From Shimia sp965227725 (lineage in GTDB: Bacteria > Pseudomonadota > Alphaproteobacteria > Rhodobacterales > Rhodobacteraceae): DNA of 64,000 nucleotides. Made by a program: the position numbers and the translations under genes. The stretch is from the NCBI RefSeq assembly GCF_965227725.1, contig NZ_CBDDGH010000005.1:930001-994000 (forward strand), in the 5' to 3' direction. The notes below the pieces were generated by a model that did not search any database, was not told the origin of the DNA, and saw nothing but the letters and a program-made list of their open reading frames with translations. This document shows positions 25,390 to 34,762 of this stretch, piece after piece; positions within the stretch are counted from its first letter, which is position 1, and each line of letters starts with the position of its first letter.

Positions 25390-26967
25390 ATGGCGATCGC
25401 AACGGAACTGAACATCAACACATCGGCCACCGCCGATGCCATGGCCGCCGAAATCTTCGGCGATCCCTCCCGCATCGTCTCGTCACAGTATGTCGGAGAC
25501 ACGCTCAGCTCGGGCATCTACACCGGCGCCGACAGCACCAGCCCCGGCGTCGCCCCGGCGGACAGCGGGGTCATCCTCTCCACTGGTTATGCGCGTGATT
25601 TCACCAACAACAGCGGCACCACCAACACCAATGTGCGCGGCAACACCTCCACCAACACCACCGGCGAAAACAACAACGCGCTGTTCAACGCCGCCGCTGG
25701 CACCAACACCTTTGACGCCTCTTATATGGTGATTGATTTCAACGGCTCCGCCGGGGAACTGCTCACCATCGACTTCGTGCTCTCCTCCGAAGAATACCCC
25801 GAATTTCTCAGCTACAATGACGCCATCGGGGTCTGGGTGAACGGGGTGGAAGCCCAGATCTCCGTCGGCGACGGCTCAGCCTCCATCGGCAACATCAACG
25901 ACGCCAATGAAAACATCTACGTCGACAACAGCAATGATCAGTTCAACACCGAAATGGACGGCTTCACCGTTACCCTGACCTTCGTGGCTCCTCTACAGGA
26001 CGGGGTGAACGAACTGGTCATCGGCATCGCGGACGCAACCGACAGCAACTACGACTCCAACCTTCTGATCGCAGGCGGCTCGGTGCAGACCGCCATTGTG
26101 GCGCAGGATGACGAGGTCTCCATCAAATTCGGCGGCAGCAAGACCCTCGATGTCTTGGACAACGACAACTCCACCGCAGGCCCAACCCTGACCATCACCC
26201 ATATCAATGGCATTCCCGTCAGCGCGGATCCCACCACCGGCCTTCCCGACAGCGTGATCCTCGACACCGGTCAGGAGGTGACCCTCAACCCCGATGGCAC
26301 CCTCACCGTGGATGCTGACACCGACAATGAAACCGTCTATTTCAACTACACCATTGAGGATTCCGCAGGCGAGACCGACACCGCGCTTGTGGAGATCGAA
26401 CAGCGCCCGCCCTGTTTCACACCCGGCACCCTGATCCGTACCGCAGAGGGCGATATTCTGGTCGAGGACCTGCGCGCAGGCATGCTGGTGGAAACATTAG
26501 ACTCCGGCCTGCAACCCATTGTCTGGATCGGCAAATCCGAAATGCCACCCCGCCCGGAATCCCTGCCGATCCGCATCAAGGCCGGCGTGCTGGACAACGA
26601 CCGCGATCTGGTGGTCTCCCCTCAACATCGCGTGCTGATCTATGGCGCGCGCGCGGAGCTGCTGTTTGGCTGTGATGAGGTTCTGGTCAAAGCCAAAGAC
26701 CTCGTGGACGGGCGTGATGTCACCATCTGCGAGAGCACATCTCCGGTCACCTATTTCCACATCCTCATGTCCCAGCATGAGCTGCTCCTGTCCGAAGGCC
26801 AGTGGAGCGAGAGCTTTCAACCCGGCATGCAAACCCTGCGCAGCTTTGACCCGATCGCCAACCGCTCCCTGCGCGCGGTGATGAACCGCCGCGGCATCGG
26901 CCTGAGCGACATCTCAGCCCGCCCGAGCCTGCGCAGCTACGAGACGCGCGCGCTGATGGCGGCTTGA
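25390..26967 (+). CDS. Choice-of-anchor L plus Hint domain protein
   Basis: A 525-residue acidic, Asn/Asp/Thr-rich protein. Residues about 1-235 form a choice-of-anchor-L type adhesin-like domain (VILSTGYARDF, IDFVLSSEEYPEF, YNDAIGVWVNG). Residues about 240-335 look like a cadherin/VCBS-type beta domain (LDVLDNDNSTAGP, YTIEDSAGETD). From Cys342 (CFTPGTLIRTAEG, VEDLRAGM) a Hint domain follows, ending with a strand-rich region containing SPQHRVLI. Hint domains are hedgehog/intein-related autoprocessing folds and are common at the C-terminus of exported roseobacter proteins. No classical signal peptide is seen, consistent with type I-like export. Monocistronic. Confidence 0.87.
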   Translation: MAIATELNINTSATADAMAAEIFGDPSRIVSSQYVGDTLSSGIYTGADSTSPGVAPADSGVILSTGYARDFTNNSGTTNTNVRGNTSTNTTGENNNALFNAAAGTNTFDASYMVIDFNGSAGELLTIDFVLSSEEYPEFLSYNDAIGVWVNGVEAQISVGDGSASIGNINDANENIYVDNSNDQFNTEMDGFTVTLTFVAPLQDGVNELVIGIADATDSNYDSNLLIAGGSVQTAIVAQDDEVSIKFGGSKTLDVLDNDNSTAGPTLTITHINGIPVSADPTTGLPDSVILDTGQEVTLNPDGTLTVDADTDNETVYFNYTIEDSAGETDTALVEIEQRPPCFTPGTLIRTAEGDILVEDLRAGMLVETLDSGLQPIVWIGKSEMPPRPESLPIRIKAGVLDNDRDLVVSPQHRVLIYGARAELLFGCDEVLVKAKDLVDGRDVTICESTSPVTYFHILMSQHELLLSEGQWSESFQPGMQTLRSFDPIANRSLRAVMNRRGIGLSDISARPSLRSYETRALMAA

Positions 26968-26980
26968 TCAGCGACAACGC

Positions 26981-27748
26981 TCAAGTTGCCATCGCTTCCA
27001 GCGCCAGCCTCGTCTCTTCGTCTGCCGGGAACATCATCTCTATGCGCAGTTCCGAAAGCGCAATATCCTCTGTCGAGCCAAACTGGCTGATGGTGGAGAA
27101 AAAGGACATCCTGACTCCACCGAACTCATAAATCGCCGGGATAATCGCAGGCTTCATCCCTTCCAGAGCCCATCCTTCGGATGTCAGCAGATCAGACATC
27201 CGCGTTATGGCACTTTCCAGCACATCGTCATGCCCAAAATGCGCGCTTTCCACACGCAGGCGTGCCACCATATGCGCGAGAATTTCCTGATAATTCACAA
27301 GGGCTTGCCTCAGGACATTCGAGTTGATCATCATCTCAATCAGACTGTCTCCGCGCGCCATTCCCAACCCGGCCAGAATGCGCTCAGCAACTCCATTGAC
27401 AGCCACCAAATTCCAGTGCCTGTCGATCGCCACCGCTGGATAAGGTTCATGACGTTTCAGCGTCCAGTCCACTGCCGCCTGAACCGGTGCCATTTCTTCG
27501 GCACTCAAATCGCGCTTGGCATAAGCCGGGCTCAATCCCGCCGCCATCAGCAGGCGGTTGCGCTGCGCAATCGGCACATCCAACTGCTCACAAAGCCGCA
27601 ACACCATCCCGCGGCTGGGTCGCGAACGCCCTGTCTCTAGAAACGAGATGTGCCGCGCACTCACCCCGGCAGACAGCCCCAGATCCAGCTGGCTCACCCG
27701 CCGTGCCTGCCGCCATTCCTTCAAGGTTGCTCCAAACTCCAGCCCCAC
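26981..27748 (-). CDS. XRE-family regulator with MmyB-like ligand-binding domain
   Basis: A 255-residue regulator. The N-terminal HTH_3 domain (FGATLKEWRQARRVSQLDLGL, SARHISFLETGRSRPS) occupies about residues 5-65. The remaining part matches the MmyB-like PAS-fold domain (AVAIDRHWNLVAVN, LLTSEGWALEGM). That domain is thought to bind fatty-acid-like or other small ligands. GTG at 27748 after GGGAGGGG. It is divergent from a small membrane-protein gene, and a perfect TTACCTC-A-GAGGTAA palindrome lies in the 124-base gap, fitting autoregulation and control of the neighbour. Confidence 0.9.
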   Translation of the reverse strand: MGLEFGATLKEWRQARRVSQLDLGLSAGVSARHISFLETGRSRPSRGMVLRLCEQLDVPIAQRNRLLMAAGLSPAYAKRDLSAEEMAPVQAAVDWTLKRHEPYPAVAIDRHWNLVAVNGVAERILAGLGMARGDSLIEMMINSNVLRQALVNYQEILAHMVARLRVESAHFGHDDVLESAITRMSDLLTSEGWALEGMKPAIIPAIYEFGGVRMSFFSTISQFGSTEDIALSELRIEMMFPADEETRLALEAMAT

Positions 27749-27800
27749 AGCGCCCCTCCCTGCTCTCCCGTCACCATACCGCAGATCTGCGCCCGCGCAC

Positions 27801-27815
27801 TTACCTCAGAGGTAA
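27801..27815. promoter_or_regulatory. 15-bp perfect palindrome, probable operator of the XRE/MmyB regulator
   Basis: TTACCTC-A-GAGGTAA sits between the divergent starts at 27748 (-) and 27873 (+). It is the only strong symmetry I see in the gap. Confidence 0.6.
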
Positions 27816-27872
27816 TTGTTTTGCCGCATGAAGCCGCGCAGCCTTCGGTCATCAGACAAAGGAGCACCTCAA

Positions 27873-28319
27873 ATGACACAGGATCGCGTCATCACCTCTC
27901 TCAAATGCGGCTGCGGCCTCTCCATCGCCATGGGGCTCGGCGCCCTGCTCGCGTTGCTCACTCAATCCTTCGGCCTGCTCAGCTGGTTCAGCGATCTGGT
28001 CCACCTGCCACTGGATGACCAGCAGCGTTTTTCAGACAAAACGGATCAGGTTCTCGCAGCCATCGGTGGCGGCGTGCTCGTCGGCCTCGGCGTGACACTG
28101 TGGCAAGTCATCACGCTGGTCTATGTCAAAGACCCACAAACCGGCGGCAAAATCATCTCCTACGGGATCTGGAGTTGGTTTGTGGTCGACAGCCTCGGCT
28201 CCATCGCCGCAGGCGCGTGGTTCAACGCAGTGCTGAATCTTGGCTTCCTGCTGATGTTCATCCTGCCGCTCCGGCTGGCCGACACAGCACACACGCCCAA
28301 AGCCGCCTCCCGCATTTGA
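27873..28319 (+). CDS. Small inner-membrane protein, four TM segments, regulated by adjacent XRE gene
   Basis: A 148-residue protein with membrane helices at about residues 12-35, 60-85, 98-112 and 115-138. ATG at 27873 has AAAGGAG at 27858-27864. An in-frame upstream start would extend into the probable operator. The C-terminus is short and polar. I recognise no family. The divergent MmyB-type regulator and palindrome suggest it is that regulator's target. Many such target genes in other bacteria are dehydrogenases or transporters, but this protein has no catalytic motif. Confidence 0.78.
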   Translation: MTQDRVITSLKCGCGLSIAMGLGALLALLTQSFGLLSWFSDLVHLPLDDQQRFSDKTDQVLAAIGGGVLVGLGVTLWQVITLVYVKDPQTGGKIISYGIWSWFVVDSLGSIAAGAWFNAVLNLGFLLMFILPLRLADTAHTPKAASRI

Positions 28320-28343
28320 CCCAAACACAGGCTTCAGACCAGC

Positions 28344-28370
28344 GCGGCCCGCTGAAGGGCCGCCCTTTTC
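28344..28370 (+). terminator. Intrinsic terminator after the four-TM protein gene
   Basis: GCGGCCC and GGGCCGC arms with a GCTGAA-like loop are followed by CCTTTTC. Its T-run merges into a dispersed intergenic repeat. Confidence 0.75.
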
Positions 28371-28393
28371 TCATTCGTCAAATATCCTGGGGG
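28366..28393. repeat. Dispersed 28-bp intergenic repeat, copy 1
   Basis: TTTTCTCATTC, three variable bases, AAATATCC, one pyrimidine, then GGGGG. It matches 36908-36935 at 24 of 28 positions. A GGGGGC...GCCCCC hairpin follows at about 28411-28425. Confidence 0.65.
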
Positions 28394-28459
28394 TGAAGGC
28401 CGCAGGCCGAGGGGGCAACGCCCCCTACCTAACATTGCAAACCTCCCTCAGCGCCAGCG

Positions 28460-31321
28460 CTACTCCGCCGCCACCTTCTTCTTAGGAGCCAGCATGTCTT
28501 TCAGATAACGCCCGGTGTGGCTGGCCGCGACCTTGGCGACCTTTTCCGGCGTGCCTTTGGCGACAATCTTACCACCGCCGTCACCACCTTCCGGGCCAAT
28601 ATCAATGATGTGATCCGCGGTCTTCACCACATCCAGATTGTGCTCAATCACCACAACCGTATTGCCCTGATCGACCAATTCATGCAGCACTTCCAAAAGC
28701 TTGCGCACATCCTCGAAATGCAAACCGGTGGTCGGCTCATCCAGAATATAGAGCGTGCGACCGGTGGAGCGCTTCGCCAGCTCTTTGGAGAGCTTCACGC
28801 GCTGCGCCTCACCGCCTGACAGGGTCGTCGCCTGCTGGCCCACCTTGATGTAGCCCAGACCAACCCGCATCAGCGCGTCCATCTTGTCACGGATGCTCGG
28901 CACCGCTTTGAAAAACTCCTGCGCCTCCTCCACGGTCATATCCAGCACATCGGCAATGCTCTTGCCTTTGAACTTGATCTCCAGCGTTTCACGGTTGTAG
29001 CGCGCGCCTTTGCAGGTCTCACATTCCACATACACGTCCGGCAGGAAGTGCATCTCGATCTTGATGACCCCGTCGCCCTGACAGGCCTCACAGCGCCCGC
29101 CTTTCACGTTGAAGCTAAACCGCCCCGGCTTATAGCCGCGCGCCTTGGCCTCCGGCAGCCCGGCAAACCAGTCCCGTATCGGCGTGAACGCCCCAGTGTA
29201 AGTGGCCGGGTTGGAGCGTGGCGTGCGTCCGATCGGACGCTGGTCAATGTCGATCACCTTGTCCAGATGCTCCAGACCCTTGATGGTTTCACAGGGCGCA
29301 GGGGTCTGGCGCGCGCCATTGAGGCGCATGGAGGCGGTTTTAAAGAGGGTTTCAATGGTCAGCGTGGATTTACCACCCCCAGACACACCGGTCACACAGA
29401 CAAATTTGCCCAGCGGGAAGTCCGCCGTGACCTTCTTGAGGTTGTTGCCCGTGGCCTTCACCACGCTCACGGTCTTGCCGTTGCCTTCACGCCGCTCCGT
29501 GGGCACCGCGATCTCCCGCGCACCGGACAAATACTGCCCGGTCAGCGATTTTGGATCGGCGGCAATATCTGCTGGCGTGCCTTTGGAGACCACCTGCCCG
29601 CCATGCACCCCGGCCCCCGGGCCTATGTCAAAAACATAATCCGCCTCGCGCACTGCCTCTTCATCATGCTCCACCACAATCACGGTATTGCCCTGATCGC
29701 GCAGGTTCTTGAGCGTCGTCAACAGCCGGTCATTGTCACGCTGGTGCAGGCCGATGGAGGGCTCATCCAGCACATAGAGCACCCCGGTCAAGCCAGAGCC
29801 GATCTGGCTGGCCAGACGGATCCGCTGGCTCTCCCCGCCAGACAAAGTGCCACTTGAACGAGACAGCGTAAGGTATTCCAATCCCACGTTATTCAGGAAC
29901 CCAAGGCGCTCTTGAATTTCTTTCACAATCGCCCGCGCGATCTCTTGCCGCTGCGGCGTCAGGCTCGCAGGCACGCTCTCAATCCAGGCCAGCGCCTCGC
30001 GGATCGACAGCTGCACCACATGGCCCACATGTTTCTCCGCAATCCGCACCGCCAGCGCCTCTTCGCGCAGACGGTGGCCGCGGCAAGCTCCGCAGGGACG
30101 GTTGTTCTGATAGTTCTCAAACTCTTCGCGGATCCAGTTGCTGTCGGTCTCGCGATAGCGGCGTTCCATATTGGGGATCACGCCTTCAAACACCCGCGAC
30201 ACCTGATAAACGCGCCCGCCTTCGTCATAGCGGAATTCGATTTCCTCATCGCCGGAGCCATACAAGAAAACCTGCTGGACCTTCTTGTCCAGATCCTTCC
30301 ACGGGGTGTTCTTGTCAAAGCCATAGTGCTTGGCGAGGCTTTCAATGGTCTGCAGGAAGTAAGGCGATTTGCCCTTCCGCCACGGTGCCAACGCCCCGTC
30401 ATAGACCTTCAGCGTGACATCCGGCACCACCAGCCGCTCATCAAAGAACAGCTCCTTACCCAAGCCGTCACAATCAGGGCAGGCCCCAAAGGGCGCGTTG
30501 AAGGAAAACAGCCGCGGCTCGATCTCAGGGATGGTGAAGCCACTGACCGGACAGGCAAATTTCTCACTGAAGGTGATCCGCTCCGGATCGCCCTCCTTGG
30601 GGGCGGTCTCCAGCACAGCAATGCCGTCGGCCAGATCCAGCGCGGTGCGCAGGCTGTCCGCCAGCCGGGTCTCCATGCCCTCACGCACCACCAGACGGTC
30701 GACCACCACGTCAATGTCATGGCGGAATTTCTTATCCAGCGTCGGCGGCGTGTCGAGCTCATAGAACTCCCCATCCACCTTCACCCGCTGAAAGCCCTGC
30801 TTGCGCAGCTCAAGGAACTCCTTGCGGTACTCGCCTTTGCGGTCGCGCACAATCGGGGCCAGCAGATAGCCGCGTGTGCCTTCCTCAAGGCCCATGATCC
30901 GGTCGACCATGTCCTGCACCTGCTGCGCCTCAATCGGCAGGCCGGTGGCAGGCGAATAGGGCGTGCCCACGCGGGCAAACAGCAGACGCAGATAGTCATA
31001 AATCTCCGTCACCGTGCCCACTGTGGAGCGCGGGTTTTTGGAGGTGGTCTTCTGCTCAATCGAAATCGCCGGTGACAGGCCGCTGATGTGATCCACATCC
31101 GGCTTTTCCATCATATCAAGGAACTGGCGCGCATAGGCGCTCAGGCTCTCGACATAGCGCCGCTGCCCTTCCGCATAGATTGTGTCAAAGGCCAGCGAGG
31201 ATTTTCCGGAGCCCGACAGGCCGGTGATCACCACCAGCTGATCGCGCGGAATATCCACGTCGATGGATTTCAGATTGTGCTCGCGCGCCCCGCGCACCTC
31301 GATATTTTTCAGCTCGGCCAT
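28460..31321 (-). CDS. uvrA: Excinuclease ABC subunit A
   Basis: A 953-residue UvrA, the damage-sensing ATPase of nucleotide excision repair, working with UvrB and UvrC. Two ABC ATPase halves are evident: Walker A motifs TGLSGSGKSS near the N-terminus and TGVSGGGKST in the second half, LSGGE signatures (TLSGGESQRIRLA and TLSGGEAQRVKLS), and VLDEPSIGLH / ILDEPTTGLH Walker B segments. Zinc-binding pairs are CPVSG...CPDC and CEAC...CETC. ATG at 31321 gives the standard MAELKNIEVRGAREHNL. It is a lone leftward gene. No LexA box was identified with confidence. Confidence 0.97.
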   Translation of the reverse strand: MAELKNIEVRGAREHNLKSIDVDIPRDQLVVITGLSGSGKSSLAFDTIYAEGQRRYVESLSAYARQFLDMMEKPDVDHISGLSPAISIEQKTTSKNPRSTVGTVTEIYDYLRLLFARVGTPYSPATGLPIEAQQVQDMVDRIMGLEEGTRGYLLAPIVRDRKGEYRKEFLELRKQGFQRVKVDGEFYELDTPPTLDKKFRHDIDVVVDRLVVREGMETRLADSLRTALDLADGIAVLETAPKEGDPERITFSEKFACPVSGFTIPEIEPRLFSFNAPFGACPDCDGLGKELFFDERLVVPDVTLKVYDGALAPWRKGKSPYFLQTIESLAKHYGFDKNTPWKDLDKKVQQVFLYGSGDEEIEFRYDEGGRVYQVSRVFEGVIPNMERRYRETDSNWIREEFENYQNNRPCGACRGHRLREEALAVRIAEKHVGHVVQLSIREALAWIESVPASLTPQRQEIARAIVKEIQERLGFLNNVGLEYLTLSRSSGTLSGGESQRIRLASQIGSGLTGVLYVLDEPSIGLHQRDNDRLLTTLKNLRDQGNTVIVVEHDEEAVREADYVFDIGPGAGVHGGQVVSKGTPADIAADPKSLTGQYLSGAREIAVPTERREGNGKTVSVVKATGNNLKKVTADFPLGKFVCVTGVSGGGKSTLTIETLFKTASMRLNGARQTPAPCETIKGLEHLDKVIDIDQRPIGRTPRSNPATYTGAFTPIRDWFAGLPEAKARGYKPGRFSFNVKGGRCEACQGDGVIKIEMHFLPDVYVECETCKGARYNRETLEIKFKGKSIADVLDMTVEEAQEFFKAVPSIRDKMDALMRVGLGYIKVGQQATTLSGGEAQRVKLSKELAKRSTGRTLYILDEPTTGLHFEDVRKLLEVLHELVDQGNTVVVIEHNLDVVKTADHIIDIGPEGGDGGGKIVAKGTPEKVAKVAASHTGRYLKDMLAPKKKVAAE

Positions 31322-31467
31322 CAATACCCCCAACGGCTGCGGCAGCAGACAGCGGCCCCACGGACTCACTGCCCCTCAGTTATCGCGAACATACAGAGAA
31401 CAAAACCATTCGCCAAGCCCGTTCGCAAGGCCCACACATAATCAGGGTTGATTACGTTTTGAACCCC

Positions 31468-32640
31468 TCACCGGATGACGCTTTTTCGCGCACGGGCGCG
31501 GGCCAATCCCAGATGCGCAAACGCCCCCGCCAAAAGCGCCGCAAGGATCACCACAATCATCCCGCCATAGCCCGAAACCGCCAGAACACCCAGAAGGATC
31601 GGCGTGCCAATCGTGTTGCCCAGATTGCCCGCCTGCGCAAACACCCCATTGGCATCCGCCCGGTCAGCGGCAGTCTCGTTTAGCACAGGCACGAGCGCAA
31701 AGCTCGCCCCTTGGATCAGGCCAAGCGCCCCGGCAAAGATCAAACACACCAAAGGCGCGCCCGGCAGGATCAGCAACATGGCCGCTGCCCCCGCAGAGGC
31801 CAGAAAGCCGCAGACAATCACTTGCAAAACAGAAAGATAGCGCAGCAGCCACACACCCAGCGTCATCGAAGTCACCATACTCATAAACGGCATCGCCCCT
31901 ACGGTGAAGGTCCGCCACTCCGGTGCGATAAAGGGCGGGATCAGGGTCAGCAGGCTCACAAAACAGAAGGTGTAAAACAGCCAGCCCACCGCAGCCGCAT
32001 TCAAAAACGGCGAGCGGTAAATCTCCCAATGCCGCCTCAACAGCCCGCGAAGGCTCAGCCCGCCCGGCGCGCTTGGCGCATCCTCTGGCAGTTTGAGCAG
32101 GCTCACCGCCACCACGCTGCCCGCCATCCAGATCGCATGGGCCAGAAACATCGCCTGCACACCATAGCTTGCCACCAAGGGCCGTCCGACCCAGGCAAAC
32201 AGCGCAAAGGCCACACCAAAAAACGTGCCCCACAGCGTCAGCGAAAAGGCGCGCTTTTCCTCCGGCGCAACACGCGCGATCAAGGTCGGAGCCGCCACCA
32301 CAATCGCCAGATGCGCCAGCCCTTCGATCACACGGCTCACAAGGAACGCGTCAAACGACACCCCCATCGCCTGCACCAAAGACACCACCGCGCTCAACGC
32401 CAAACCGCCAATCAACGTCCGGCGAATGCCGATGCGGCTTGCCAACACGCCAGAGACCACCCCCAACAAAATCCCCGCCGTGCCAAGGATCGACAGCGCA
32501 AAGCCCAAACTGGCCCCCGCTTCGGGATAGAGCAAACCAATCTGGTCAAAGGTCACGCTGATCTTGGCAAACTGCCCCGCCGCGCCAATGCCCGCGAGCC
32601 AGATCACCACAACCGGCCAATACCATTGTGTTCTGCTCAC
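31468..32640 (-). CDS. MFS transporter
   Basis: A 390-residue major facilitator protein with about twelve membrane helices. The loop 2-3 region has the MFS-like ASRIGIRRTLIGG, and a central cytoplasmic loop (LPEDAPSAPGGLSLRGLLRR, core SLRGLLRRHW) separates the halves. GTG at 32640 follows AAGGAG at a 7-base distance; a longer in-frame start lacks a site. Substrate unknown. It lies between uvrA and lpdA, all leftward but with gaps that argue for separate transcripts. Confidence 0.85.
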   Translation of the reverse strand: MSRTQWYWPVVVIWLAGIGAAGQFAKISVTFDQIGLLYPEAGASLGFALSILGTAGILLGVVSGVLASRIGIRRTLIGGLALSAVVSLVQAMGVSFDAFLVSRVIEGLAHLAIVVAAPTLIARVAPEEKRAFSLTLWGTFFGVAFALFAWVGRPLVASYGVQAMFLAHAIWMAGSVVAVSLLKLPEDAPSAPGGLSLRGLLRRHWEIYRSPFLNAAAVGWLFYTFCFVSLLTLIPPFIAPEWRTFTVGAMPFMSMVTSMTLGVWLLRYLSVLQVIVCGFLASAGAAAMLLILPGAPLVCLIFAGALGLIQGASFALVPVLNETAADRADANGVFAQAGNLGNTIGTPILLGVLAVSGYGGMIVVILAALLAGAFAHLGLARARARKSVIR

Positions 32641-32705
32641 CCAAACACTCCTTGAAACACCTCCGTCAGAGCGGAGGCGCATCTCAAATTCTCTTGTTCT
32701 TACAA

Positions 32706-34100
32706 TCAGATGTGGATCACACGATCATAGGCATCGAGCACGCTTTCATGCATCATCTCGCTCAGCGTCGGATGCGGGAAGACAGTCTCCATCAACTCCG
32801 CTTCCGTGGTCTCCAGCTGCCGCCCGACCACATAGCCCTGAATGAGCTCGGTCACTTCCGCCCCCACCATATGTGCGCCCAGAAGCTCGCCGGTCTTGGC
32901 ATCAAACACCGTCTTCACCATGCCCTCAGGCTCGCCCAAAGCAATCGCCTTGCCGTTGCCAATGAAAGGGAAACGCCCGACTTTCACATCATAGCCCAGC
33001 TCTTTGGCCTTGGCCTCGGTATAGCCCACGCTCGCCACTTGCGGATGACAATAGGTACAGCCCGCAATGCTTTCGGGTTTCACCGGATGGGGCTTCCCAC
33101 CCGCGATCAGCTCCGCGACCATAACGCCCTCATGGCTCGCCTTATGCGCCAACCACGGCGCCCCCGCGATATCGCCAATCGCATAGAGCCCCTCCACACC
33201 AGTGGCGCAATATTGATCGGTCACCACATGGGTCCGGTCAATCTTCACCCCCAGCGCTTCCAGCCCGAGGTTCTCCACATTGCCGACAATCCCCACGGCA
33301 GAGATCACCGTGTCAAATTCCTGCGTCGTGAGTTTGCCACCGGTCTCGATATGCGCGGTCACTTTGTCCTTGGCACGGTCCAGTTTCTTGACCATGGATT
33401 TCTCAAGGATCTTCATGCCCTGTTTGACAAATTGCTTTTTGGCAAAAGCACTTATCTCAGCATCTTCAACCGGCAAAACGCGGTCCATGACTTCGACAAC
33501 CGTGGTCTCCGCGCCCAGCGTGTTATAAAAACTCGCAAATTCGATGCCGATTGCACCGGAGCCAATCACCAGCAGTTTCTTGGGCATATGCGGCGGCACC
33601 AGCGCGTCCTTGTAGGTCCAGACCCGCTTGCCATCACCCTCAAGCCCAGGCAGTTCTCGCGCCCGCGCGCCGGTGGCCAGCACGATGTTCTTCGCACTCA
33701 GCGCCTCAACGCCCTTGTCGGTCTTCACGGAGACTTTGCCTTTGGCGGGCAGCGTCGCCTCCCCCATAAAGACCTCAACCTTGTTCTTTTTCATCAGGAA
33801 GGCCACGCCGCTGCTCAGCTGTTTGGCCACCCCGCGTGAGCGTTTGACCACCGCGTCGATGTCATAGCCGATGCCCTCCGCCTTCAGGCCAAAATCCGCC
33901 GCCCGTTCCATAAGGTGAAACACTTCGGCAGAACGCAACATCGCCTTGGTCGGAATACAGCCCCAGTTCAGGCAGATCCCGCCCATGTGTTCGCGCTCGA
34001 CAATGGCAACTTTCAGCCCCAGCTGCGCGCCCCGGATCGCGGCAACATAGCCGCCCGGCCCCGCACCAATGACGATCATATCAAAGGTCTTCTCTGCCAT
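32706..34100 (-). CDS. lpdA: Dihydrolipoyl dehydrogenase (E3)
   Basis: A 464-residue flavoprotein disulfide reductase that reoxidises lipoyl groups of the E2 components of 2-oxoacid dehydrogenase complexes, reducing NAD+. FAD-binding GAGPGGYVAAIRGAQLG, the redox-active disulfide in GGICLNWGCIPTKA, NAD-binding VIGSGAIGIEFASF, the second FAD motif GLYAIGDIAG, and the C-terminal His-Glu catalytic pair in HPTLSEMMHE are all present. ATG at 34100. It is about 18 kb from pdhABC in this window and may serve PDH; the window shows no other E3. Upstream of its start lies a 10-base tandem repeat. Confidence 0.96.
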   Translation of the reverse strand: MAEKTFDMIVIGAGPGGYVAAIRGAQLGLKVAIVEREHMGGICLNWGCIPTKAMLRSAEVFHLMERAADFGLKAEGIGYDIDAVVKRSRGVAKQLSSGVAFLMKKNKVEVFMGEATLPAKGKVSVKTDKGVEALSAKNIVLATGARARELPGLEGDGKRVWTYKDALVPPHMPKKLLVIGSGAIGIEFASFYNTLGAETTVVEVMDRVLPVEDAEISAFAKKQFVKQGMKILEKSMVKKLDRAKDKVTAHIETGGKLTTQEFDTVISAVGIVGNVENLGLEALGVKIDRTHVVTDQYCATGVEGLYAIGDIAGAPWLAHKASHEGVMVAELIAGGKPHPVKPESIAGCTYCHPQVASVGYTEAKAKELGYDVKVGRFPFIGNGKAIALGEPEGMVKTVFDAKTGELLGAHMVGAEVTELIQGYVVGRQLETTEAELMETVFPHPTLSEMMHESVLDAYDRVIHI

Positions 34101-34250
34101 GGTGCTGCTCCTCGCCTGCCAAGTCTTGCTTCAAGATCGGAGCCTACTGGGATTCTCACCCCGCTTCAACAAAGCCGCCCGCGCGCATGACGGGCAAATT
34201 TCCGCTAGAGATCGCGTCGCTTTCGGCGCACATTGCGCGCAACAGATAGT

Positions 34251-34280
34251 CCCGCAATCCCCCGCAATCCCCCGCAATCC
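34251..34280. repeat. Three exact tandem copies of CCCGCAATCC
   Basis: A 10-base unit repeated three times without change, ending 13 bases before the ATG of the next gene. The - strand reads as four G-runs (at least three G) separated by ATTGC loops, which meets the simple G-quadruplex pattern. Confidence 0.85.
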
Positions 34281-34293
34281 CCGGAGCGCTCCC

Positions 34294-34749
34294 ATGAAAA
34301 AAACCATAAAAGACCTGCTGCTTGCCCTGCTCAACGCCACCCTCATTCTTGTGGCGCTGTGCCTATTTCTGCTCTGGCAGCTGTCAGGCACCGCCGAACG
34401 TGTGGTCGAAAGCTTCGCGCAAAATCTGCAGATTGTGAAACCGATGCAGGAGCGGGTCGCAAACCTGCAAGCAGAGGTCAGCGGATTGCGCAGCGATCTC
34501 GCCGCCCTGTCTGAGCAAGGGGCCGCGCAAAACCTGCCGGGCTCCGCCGCCCTTCAGGCCCGCGCCAATGCGCTGCAATCCCAACTTGAGGACATCAACA
34601 GCAACCTGCGCACGCTGGCGGAGACGCCAGACCGTCTGATGAGTGCAGGTGTGGAGCAGCTGTCGGCGCGGGCAAGCGCGGGCTTGGGCAAGCTTGCTGC
34701 TTGCCACCTGCGACAAACCGGTGACGCGCCGATCAACGAAGGCTCATAA
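34294..34749 (+). CDS. Hypothetical single-TM coiled-coil protein
   Basis: A 151-residue protein with one N-terminal membrane helix (about residues 8-29, LLLALLNATLILVALCLFLL) and a soluble part predicted as coiled coil (ERVANLQAEVSGLRSDLAAL, QLEDINSNLRTLAE). ATG at 34294, with GGAGC upstream. A tandem repeat lies just before the start. Divergent from lpdA. Looks like a membrane-anchored structural or regulatory subunit; no family recognised. Confidence 0.75.
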   Translation: MKKTIKDLLLALLNATLILVALCLFLLWQLSGTAERVVESFAQNLQIVKPMQERVANLQAEVSGLRSDLAALSEQGAAQNLPGSAALQARANALQSQLEDINSNLRTLAETPDRLMSAGVEQLSARASAGLGKLAACHLRQTGDAPINEGS

Positions 34750-34762
34750 AGCCTGCTGTGGC

